IMG/VR virus record: IMGVR_UViG_3300034105_004893
Coordinates: 62,001-126,000 of that record
Strand: one strand, 5' to 3'
Length of the DNA: 64,000 nucleotides
Source of the DNA: a virus
The translations under genes were made by a program, and so were the position numbers. Shown in pieces: positions 57,602-64,000 of this stretch (positions within the stretch are counted from its first letter, which is position 1; each line of letters starts with the position of its first letter). The notes below the pieces were generated by a model that ran no database searches, was not told the origin of the DNA, and saw nothing but the letters and a program-made list of their open reading frames with translations.

Positions 57602-58480
57602 TTAACTTGCTATATCAGGAATATCAGTAAGATTAGAAAACTTTTCCAATAAGTCTGGATAAATGGCTAGTGCTTGATTCTTAGCTGTATTCACTACTGG
57701 TTCTGGGTGTGTTTTAGAAAAGAAATTGATTACTTGTTTTGGGTTTTTACCAATTTCATAAAACGCAATTAAATAATTATAAATTTTATCTTCCACATAT
57801 AATCTATATGTAACTGGTTTGCTTCTCAAGAATCTATGTACCCAACCAAGTGCTGAATGACAATATACTTTACCGCCATTGTTTCTTACTTTTTCATGGA
57901 TATAACCTTCTTCTCCAGCAAACCCCATAAAGTTGTCACTAAACCTTGGAAAAAATTCTTTTTTCATTAAAAACATAGCCGTTCCATGCATTGGAATTTC
58001 AAAAACTTCAGGTATTGGCGATTCAGTTTGCCATATACCAAAAAAATCACCCCGCCATTTTGGCTCCATATGTGTTGCTATACATGATTTATTTTCATTC
58101 AAAAGAGGGCCACACCACATGTCTTTTTTAATTGAATCTTCGTCTATTCCTTTTAAAATATAATCTATTGCACCATTTTGAAGCATAACATGACTATCCA
58201 ACAACAACACATAATCACCATCTGCGTGTTCAAACACAGAGTTCTTAGCATGTGCTGGTCCTTTGTTTTTTGGACAATGAATATATTTAGAATGAGATAA
58301 ATTAGCTAAATTTTTAAGACCTTCTATTTCCTTGGGAGTATCGTCACATATTAATATTTGAACATCTTTACAGACTTCTTCTCTTCCTAAATGATAAAGC
58401 CTTAACGCAGAAGAAGTCCAAAAACTTCCCTCAAGATCATCGTGACAAGCCCATCCAATGGTCAACTTAATTTTAGACAT
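57602..58480 (-). CDS. Family 2 glycosyltransferase (GalNAc-transferase-like motif)
   Basis: A 292-residue GT-A enzyme: VQILICDDTPKEIEGL, KNKGPAHAKNSVFEHADGDY (nucleotide-binding helix), and the metal motif VLLLDSHVML, where DSH matches that of the mammalian GalNAc-transferase group. EIPMHGTAMFLMKKEFFPRF and GFAGEEGYIHEKVRNNGGKV follow, as in family 27-like enzymes. A C-terminal 60-residue helical part may bind the acceptor. Confidence 0.8.
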   Translation of the reverse strand: MSKIKLTIGWACHDDLEGSFWTSSALRLYHLGREEVCKDVQILICDDTPKEIEGLKNLANLSHSKYIHCPKNKGPAHAKNSVFEHADGDYVLLLDSHVMLQNGAIDYILKGIDEDSIKKDMWCGPLLNENKSCIATHMEPKWRGDFFGIWQTESPIPEVFEIPMHGTAMFLMKKEFFPRFSDNFMGFAGEEGYIHEKVRNNGGKVYCHSALGWVHRFLRSKPVTYRLYVEDKIYNYLIAFYEIGKNPKQVINFFSKTHPEPVVNTAKNQALAIYPDLLEKFSNLTDIPDIAS

Positions 58481-58552
58481 AATTTTATTTATCTGTTAGT
58501 CAAACTTTATTGAAAATATAATAGAATGATATTATTTTTTCTATATTAACTT
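58481..58552. promoter_or_regulatory. Divergent intergenic region before the GT9 gene
   Basis: A 72-base very AT-rich spacer between genes pointing apart. TTTCTATATTAACTT precedes the GTG start and leaves almost no room for a leader, so that gene may be expressed from a leaderless transcript or from further upstream. Confidence 0.3.
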
Positions 58553-59434
58553 GTGGAAAAAATAGCACTAATAAGACCGGGAGCCATCGGTGATATAATG
58601 ATGGCTCTAAATTTTGTTCAAGAATTAAAAAGAAAAAAAGAAGTCACTTTTTTCTGTAGTTCTGGTATTCATTCGATTTTGCATAATTTCATAGCAAACA
58701 ATAAAATCGTAAGTTTTCGATCATTAGAACAATACAAACAAGAAGACTTCGACAAAACCATTCATCTTATTGGATATCCATTAAACGAAGGATATCCATA
58801 TAAAAAAATGAATCGACATTTGCTTGAATACTTTGCAAGCGAAATGGAAACTAACTTTTCATTTGATCAATTTACATTGACCCTGCCAAAGTTTCCAAAA
58901 AAAATAAAGAACAGAAATACTCCTAGATATATAACTTTTCAAAATAAGACTGGTTGGTCTACTTACAAAGAATGGTGGGGATGGCAAGAACTCATAAATC
59001 TTATAAAAGAAAAAAATCCAAATATCGAAATATATCAAATAGGTGGAAAAAATGATCCACAAATAGAAAATACAGATGGTAGCTTTTGTGGAGATTCCTT
59101 CGAAGACAATATAGCAGCACAAGCATGGGCAAATACCCACATTGGATTAGATTCAGTCTTTAATCATACAACCAATATAAATTGGCTCAACAAGGGAAAA
59201 ACAAAAGGCATTATACTTTTTGGTTCCACACAAGCAGATGCAAGTGGATATCCACACAATGACAACATATCATTAGGATTATCTTGCCAACCATGTTTCA
59301 AAGAAGATCCAAAAATCAGCAGAGTTCCATTGGGATTATGTGACAATCCTCCAAATCAAACTTACGAAAATCCACAACATGCTTGCATGAAAGGCATAAC
59401 ACCAGAAATGGTTTTTGAGAAAATTAAATTATGA
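58553..59434 (+). CDS. GT9 heptosyltransferase-like protein, GTG start
   Basis: A 293-residue protein starting with GTG: the N-terminal strand EKIALIRPGAIGDIMMALNF has the G-x-x-G-D of the heptosyltransferase family (usual R-x-x-x-x-G-D). The C-terminal half has QIGGKNDPQIENTDG, HIGLDSVFNHTTN and TKGIILFGSTQADASGYPH. GT9 enzymes transfer heptose from ADP-heptose; here HldE at 53537 could supply that donor. It overlaps the methyltransferase-like gene by ATGA. Confidence 0.75.
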   Translation: MEKIALIRPGAIGDIMMALNFVQELKRKKEVTFFCSSGIHSILHNFIANNKIVSFRSLEQYKQEDFDKTIHLIGYPLNEGYPYKKMNRHLLEYFASEMETNFSFDQFTLTLPKFPKKIKNRNTPRYITFQNKTGWSTYKEWWGWQELINLIKEKNPNIEIYQIGGKNDPQIENTDGSFCGDSFEDNIAAQAWANTHIGLDSVFNHTTNINWLNKGKTKGIILFGSTQADASGYPHNDNISLGLSCQPCFKEDPKISRVPLGLCDNPPNQTYENPQHACMKGITPEMVFEKIKL

Positions 59435-60057
59435 ATAAAACACTCTCGGATATTTATAAAAACTTTGATTACGAAAATAATAAAATAAAATCCATAGAAG
59501 AAATTGAAGTGACAAACTACAAAGGAATTCAATGTGGCCAAGCAAATGGCTTTCATCATTTGTTAAATATACTTTTTTTAAAACAATCATTTAAAAATGT
59601 AATCGAATTGGGAACCCAAAAAGGTGGTACTAGTTTATTTTTAAAAGATTTAATGAGTTTATATGGAGGAAACAACTTTGTAACATTCGATAGAAATAAA
59701 TGTGATTTAGATGTAAACCAAGTGGTAGGAAATATCTTAAAAGATCAAGAAATAATTAATTTGATAAAAACTAATATTCAAAAAGAAGGCAAGACGCTGC
59801 TTTTTTGTGATGGTGGAGATAAAAAATGTGAATTCAACACTTTTTCTCCTTTTTTGAAAGATGGAGATTTTATCATGTTGCATGATTATGCACATGATAA
59901 AGAATTTTTCAATAAAGAAATAAATGGAAAATTTTGGTTTTGGCACGAAGTTGAATTTTCTGATATTAAAGAATCGGTCGAAAAATATAACTTGATATCT
60001 TACAACACGGCACAAATGTCGACCTTTGTTTATGGTTGTTTTTTTAAAAAAGGTTAA
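59431..60057 (+). CDS. Methyltransferase-like protein (CmcI/rhamnosyl O-methyltransferase type)
   Basis: A 208-residue protein with the SAM-binding strand VIELGTQKGGTSLFLKDL (about residues 56-73), NFVTFDRN and the Asp-rich FCDGGDKKCEFNTF, ending DGDFIMLHDYAHDKEF. The set of acidic residues near HDYAHD resembles the metal site of rhamnosyl O-methyltransferases and cephalosporin hydroxylases (CmcI). A sugar-modifying role is likely from its glycosyltransferase neighbours. Confidence 0.65.
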   Translation: MNKTLSDIYKNFDYENNKIKSIEEIEVTNYKGIQCGQANGFHHLLNILFLKQSFKNVIELGTQKGGTSLFLKDLMSLYGGNNFVTFDRNKCDLDVNQVVGNILKDQEIINLIKTNIQKEGKTLLFCDGGDKKCEFNTFSPFLKDGDFIMLHDYAHDKEFFNKEINGKFWFWHEVEFSDIKESVEKYNLISYNTAQMSTFVYGCFFKKG

Positions 60058-60073
60058 AACAAATAAAAATTAA

Positions 60074-63000
60074 ATGAGAATATTACTTACGAGATATGGC
60101 GGAATTGGAGATCTAATATACATAGAACCTGTTATTAGAGCCATTAAAGAAAAATATAATCCGACAGAAATAATTTTCAGAACTCACAAAGATTATAATT
60201 GCGGTGAAGTTACAGTTCAGCCAAAAGAAGTATTAAAAGAAAACCCTTTTATTTCTGCAATTGTTTTTGACGACAAATATTATGGATTAGGCATTGAAAC
60301 ATATGGATTGTGTGTCGAGAATTTAGTTCCAAAAAACTTGGAAAAATGGGGTTCAGTAAATCCTTATTTTGATATGCACATTAATTTTCAAACAGAAATT
60401 GAAAAAAATATAGACAACCCAGATTTACATGCAATTGATGTGTTTGCAAACGCAGCAAATGTAAAAGTTAAAGACAGAATACCAAAAATTTATTATGATC
60501 AAAAAATAGTTCCAAAATACGAACTTGTTGTGCAACTTAAAAGTGCAGAAGAAGATCGTGATTTAAGTAAAAACAATGATCTTATAGAAATGATTTCGAA
60601 AAGCAATTTGACAAAAATTTTTCTAGGAGAGCAAAGTTTAAACTATCATGAATTTGTTAGCATTATTGCTAACTGCGAAATATTCGTAGGAACAGAAAGC
60701 TGTGGTACTTTAATAGCCACCGGACTGAATAAAAAAGTAATTACTATTTTTAAAAATAAAATAAGAATTAAAAATCGTTCTTACGAAAATGCGATGAATA
60801 TAACTCAAGATGAAATTGTTAAGTTCAAATCAGAAATTCTAAATTACATAACAAAGGATGAAAAAATGAATGAAACTTCTAAATGTCTAGAATCAAGAAA
60901 AAAATCAGGTTATTTTGATTTGTACCTTAAAGGAAAAGGAATAGACATTGGCTGTGGTAAAGACAAATTAATTGTCGAACAAGGATCTGTTGACGCTTGG
61001 GATTTAAGCAATGGCGATGCAATGTTAATGGAATGCATTGCAAATGAAACTTATGATTTTGTTTATTCTTCACATTGCTTAGAACATTTAAAAGATGTGG
61101 AAATAAGTCTTTTCAATTGGTCTAGAATACTTAAAAAAGATGGATATCTTTACTTCGTAGTTCCAGAATATGTTCTTTACGAAAGAATGACATTTCCATC
61201 TCTTTTCAATAAAGATCACAAACAAACATTTTCATATTACATTACAAAAGAACAAGTAAAAAGAAACAACCATTACCATTACACAGATATAATTAAAATA
61301 ATCGAAAATCTAAACATGGAAGTGGAAATTTCAAAACTCGAAGACGACAACTACGATTACAGCAAAGGAACTGCTGGCGATCAAACATTTTTAGATAATG
61401 CATTATCGCAGATTTTATTTGTTGCAAAGAAAAAAGAAAAAACTCCTGTAAGCCAAATGGGAGCAGATGATTGGGTTTTAAGTCACTACAAAAAAGGATA
61501 TTTTGTCGATGCTGGATGTTGCGATGGTGAAGATATAAGTAATACTTACAAACTTGAAAAATTAGGATGGAATGGTTTATGCATAGATGTGATTCCAAAA
61601 AACTTTGATAGAAGACCAAAATCTAAAGTCATTGAAGCTGCATTACATGGAATAAAAGATTTGGAACTTGAATTTACGATATCAAAATCACCAGAAATAA
61701 GTGGCATAACTGATTATCTTGGGAAACAAGGAACGGCAGCTTATACTGGATGGAAACCATATGTAGACAAAACCATTAAAGTAAAGACGCAATTACTTCA
61801 TGAAATATTAGATGCCAATAACGCACCTAATTTTATCGAATACTTAAACATAGACATTGAGGGAGTGGAACTAGAGGTCTTAAAAACCTTTCCATTTGAA
61901 AAATATAAATTTGGATGCATTTCTTTAGAACACAATTATGATGAGCCAAAACGAACACACATTAAAAATTTACTAAAAAATAAAGGTTACAATTACATAA
62001 AACAAGAAAAAGCAGACGATTGGTTTGTATTAGACGAAAACAATACAAAAGTAAAAACAATTGGTTTGTGCATGATTGTTAAAAACGAATCAAAAATTAT
62101 AGAAAGATGCTTGGATAGCGTCAAACCAATAATAGACTATGTTTGCATTGTAGATACTGGATCGACAGATGATACAATCGAAACTATCAATTCTTGGCTC
62201 GTTAAAAACAACATATCTGGAGAAGTTATATCAGAACCTTGGAAAAATTTCGCACACAATAGAAGTTTTGCCTTAGCCAAACTTCGTGAAAGAAAAAATA
62301 TTGATTACGCACTGATGATTGATGCCGATGAAGTTTTAAGATACGAAGATGGAATCGATATCGCTAAAGAAAAACAGAATATGAGCCATGATCTTTATCA
62401 TGTAAATTGTAAATTTGGAAACATAGAGTACGCAAGAACATCTATAACAAAAAATAATATGCCCTATTATTACAAAGGTGTAGTTCATGAATTTCTTGAA
62501 TGCCACGATCCAATTAAAACCAGAGATTTTTTAAAAGGAGTTCACAATGTGCCATTACAAGATTCTGCAAGGAATGAAAGTAATCAAAAATTTCAAAATG
62601 ATATCAAACTTCTAGAAGATGAACTTAAAATAGAAGCCGATAAATTTATGATTTCAAGATATACATTTTATCTTGCCCAATCATATAGAGATTGCGAAGA
62701 AAAAGAAAAAGCAATTTATTGGTACAACGAAAGATCAAAACAAGGATTTTGGAATCAAGAAGTTTATATTTCATTGTATCAAGTCGCCAAACTTAAAGAA
62801 CAACTTGAATATCCCGGAGACGACATAGTTCAAAGCTACATGAGAGCATATGAAGTATGTCCAGAAAGAATTGAAGCATTACATGGTGCGATCAACTACT
62901 GTAGAAGAAATGGCAGAAATCACCAAGCATTCATGATGGCTACATACGCAAGATCAATCCCTGTAAATAAAACAGGTCTATTTTCAGAAAACTGGATATG

Positions 63001-63163
63001 GAACTATGGCATTGATGACGAATACAGCATCATATCTTATTGGACTGGTCATATAAAAGAAGGAATTGCTGTAACTGAAAATCTTTTAAATAAAATTCCA
63101 GAGTCTCAAAAACCAAGAGTGTTGAAAAACATGGAATATCTTAAAGGAAAATTGACAAACTAA
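60074..63163 (+). CDS. Four-domain glycan enzyme: GT9-like, methyltransferase, FkbM methyltransferase, GT2
   Basis: A 1029-residue fusion. Residues 1-260: GT9-like (RYGGIGDLIYIEPVIRA; IFVGTESCGTLIATGL). 288-450: class I methyltransferase with DIGCGKDK (291-298) and YSSHCLEHLKD. 475-655: FkbM-type methyltransferase with DAGCCDGED (479-487) and LNIDIEGVELEVL (591-603). 661-840: GT2 with LCMIVKNESKIIERCLDS, VDTGSTDDT and DADE (750-753). 860-1029: helical TPR-like tail (FYLAQSYRDCEEKEKAIYWY). All active-site motifs look intact, so one chain could add and methylate sugars in sequence. No ribosome site is evident. Confidence 0.8.
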   Translation: MRILLTRYGGIGDLIYIEPVIRAIKEKYNPTEIIFRTHKDYNCGEVTVQPKEVLKENPFISAIVFDDKYYGLGIETYGLCVENLVPKNLEKWGSVNPYFDMHINFQTEIEKNIDNPDLHAIDVFANAANVKVKDRIPKIYYDQKIVPKYELVVQLKSAEEDRDLSKNNDLIEMISKSNLTKIFLGEQSLNYHEFVSIIANCEIFVGTESCGTLIATGLNKKVITIFKNKIRIKNRSYENAMNITQDEIVKFKSEILNYITKDEKMNETSKCLESRKKSGYFDLYLKGKGIDIGCGKDKLIVEQGSVDAWDLSNGDAMLMECIANETYDFVYSSHCLEHLKDVEISLFNWSRILKKDGYLYFVVPEYVLYERMTFPSLFNKDHKQTFSYYITKEQVKRNNHYHYTDIIKIIENLNMEVEISKLEDDNYDYSKGTAGDQTFLDNALSQILFVAKKKEKTPVSQMGADDWVLSHYKKGYFVDAGCCDGEDISNTYKLEKLGWNGLCIDVIPKNFDRRPKSKVIEAALHGIKDLELEFTISKSPEISGITDYLGKQGTAAYTGWKPYVDKTIKVKTQLLHEILDANNAPNFIEYLNIDIEGVELEVLKTFPFEKYKFGCISLEHNYDEPKRTHIKNLLKNKGYNYIKQEKADDWFVLDENNTKVKTIGLCMIVKNESKIIERCLDSVKPIIDYVCIVDTGSTDDTIETINSWLVKNNISGEVISEPWKNFAHNRSFALAKLRERKNIDYALMIDADEVLRYEDGIDIAKEKQNMSHDLYHVNCKFGNIEYARTSITKNNMPYYYKGVVHEFLECHDPIKTRDFLKGVHNVPLQDSARNESNQKFQNDIKLLEDELKIEADKFMISRYTFYLAQSYRDCEEKEKAIYWYNERSKQGFWNQEVYISLYQVAKLKEQLEYPGDDIVQSYMRAYEVCPERIEALHGAINYCRRNGRNHQAFMMATYARSIPVNKTGLFSENWIWNYGIDDEYSIISYWTGHIKEGIAVTENLLNKIPESQKPRVLKNMEYLKGKLTN

Positions 63164-63951
63164 ACAATGTTGAAATTGTCATAATGTCTAGACAAGTACT
63201 CTCCCAAAATTTCTTTAGGATCTGTACTTGTCTTTTCTAATTTGCTTCTAATTGCATGAAGATTATCTAAACCCCATGCCTTATCTTTAGTCTCTGCACA
63301 AACATTATCAATTTTATTGAAGTCGTAATTTTTATATTCATCTAAACCAATAAATTCATATATCTTTTTCATTGTTTCGATTGGGCTTTTTACCAAATCA
63401 TCATATTTAACTAAATGCAAACATTCTGGATGATTTTTTATTCCATGAATAGTGCTTTGATATGGATCAGAAATATATTCTTCCCATAATACCTTTGCTC
63501 TGTTTTCTGTGCTAATGTGTAGTCTTTTACTTCTTAATGTGTTATCAACAAAATTATCTTCTTGCTTGTTGTTTATGATCAATTTTATATACGATGTTAT
63601 GACTTCACTAATTGGTCTAACAGTACAAATTATCTTTGGGCTAGAACTTACAAACATTTTTGCTGGGATTATGTTTCTTGGCCAACCTCTGTGCTTATCA
63701 AATACTATGTCCGTTTTAAATTGATTGTAATAGGAATCAATTATAGCTCCATAAACACCATTAGATACGCTTTCTGCATCAAAAGTGTAGTTAGAGTTTA
63801 ATTTAGAAAATGCTTCGTTATTTAAGCATAATAAGTCCAGCAAAGGACTTGTTGGTGTAACTGTTATTTTTGAATTTTGACCTAAAATAGAACCAAGTAG
63901 AGTTGAACCACTTCTTGGTAATCCACTAAGGAAAAATATAGATTTTTTCAT
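63160..63951 (-). CDS. PAPS-dependent sulfotransferase
   Basis: A 263-residue enzyme with the 5'-phosphosulfate loop GLPRSGSTLL (10-19) and the 3'-phosphate motif CTVRPISEVITSYIKLI (about 109-125), with VFDKHRGWPRNI between them. It transfers sulfate from PAPS to a sugar or peptide hydroxyl. Beside the glycosyltransferases it probably sulfates the glycan they build. It ends four bases inside the convergent fusion gene. Confidence 0.8.
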   Translation of the reverse strand: MKKSIFFLSGLPRSGSTLLGSILGQNSKITVTPTSPLLDLLCLNNEAFSKLNSNYTFDAESVSNGVYGAIIDSYYNQFKTDIVFDKHRGWPRNIIPAKMFVSSSPKIICTVRPISEVITSYIKLIINNKQEDNFVDNTLRSKRLHISTENRAKVLWEEYISDPYQSTIHGIKNHPECLHLVKYDDLVKSPIETMKKIYEFIGLDEYKNYDFNKIDNVCAETKDKAWGLDNLHAIRSKLEKTSTDPKEILGEYLSRHYDNFNIV

Positions 63952-64000
63952 GTTTTCACCATGTAAACTGCATTCGAACCATAATAATCAATCGTTTTCT
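63948..64000 (-). CDS. 3' end of a gene running off the window
   Basis: The frame KTIDYYGSNAVYMVKT runs to a TGA that overlaps the sulfotransferase ATG as ATGA, the junction type used throughout this genome. Only 16 residues are inside the window, so nothing can be said of its function. Confidence 0.45.
   Translation of the reverse strand, partial: KTIDYYGSNAVYMVKT

Noticed and set aside
15000-63000. tRNA genes and rRNA
   Set aside because: I looked in the intergenic spaces, all under 200 bases, and saw no cloverleaf or T-loop (GGTTCRANYCC) pattern; a scanning program could still find one inside genes.

Overview
The window is AT-rich (about 30% G+C by eye) and very densely packed. Stop and start codons overlap as ATGA or TAATG at dozens of junctions, there are many tiny genes, and no gene-free stretch exceeds 300 bases. 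The gene content points to a large tailed phage (jumbo-phage type): a PhoH-type ATPase, ThyX, a bacterial-type DNA polymerase III alpha in two pieces, phage-encoded ribosomal protein bS21, IF-3, peptide deformylase, DnaJ and a GroES-like protein, repeat-rich virion-like proteins, and many glycosyltransferases. I see no capsid, portal, terminase, tRNA or CRISPR array here, so the phage assignment is an inference from content and architecture. Good Shine-Dalgarno sequences suggest a host that uses them. The host itself cannot be named.

Layout. 0-10 kb (minus strand): a glycosyltransferase, a phosphoesterase, a run of small secreted or membrane proteins, an amidoligase-like enzyme, a large beta-repeat fibre-like protein and PhoH. 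10-19 kb: a small HExxH metalloprotease (plus), a GT2 enzyme, chaperones (DnaJ, GroES-like), IF-3, a ThDP decarboxylase-like enzyme with an altered cofactor motif, and a virion-like protein. 19-27 kb: a dead deaminase-like protein, a lysine-repeat protein, a lipoprotein, deformylase, an RHH protein, bS21 and two GT-B-like proteins. 27-33 kb: glycosyltransferases and the C-terminal part of DnaE. 33-41 kb (mostly plus): an acidic-repeat protein, then GT2, a PaaK/CapK-like ligase and a 1454-residue cysteine-rich repeat protein with visibly higher G+C. 41-44 kb: the N-terminal part of DnaE, whose reading frame is broken in its PHP metal motif next to a perfect 15-bp hairpin. 44-51.5 kb: a PrkA-YeaH-SpoVR cassette whose SpoVR gene carries two inteins. 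51.5-57.5 kb: small zinc-ribbon and virion-like proteins, HldE, ThyX and an NDP kinase. 57.6-64 kb: a glycan-building region (GT2, GT9, methyltransferases, a four-domain fusion, a sulfotransferase).

How the parts fit together. Three themes stand out. First, remodelling of the host gene-expression machinery: bS21, IF-3, deformylase, chaperones and the PrkA/YeaH/SpoVR stress cassette. Second, a large sugar-modification arsenal, including a bifunctional heptose kinase/adenylyltransferase alongside GT9 heptosyltransferase-like enzymes. Third, a set of small proteins sharing an N-terminal F-x-x-F/W-L-type motif, resembling the capsid-targeting sequence of T4 internal head proteins. The most unusual molecular features are the double-intein SpoVR, the split and frame-broken DnaE, and the giant Stig1-like cysteine-repeat protein with its adenylate-forming ligase neighbour. 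Family assignments come from reading motifs by eye; no database search was run.
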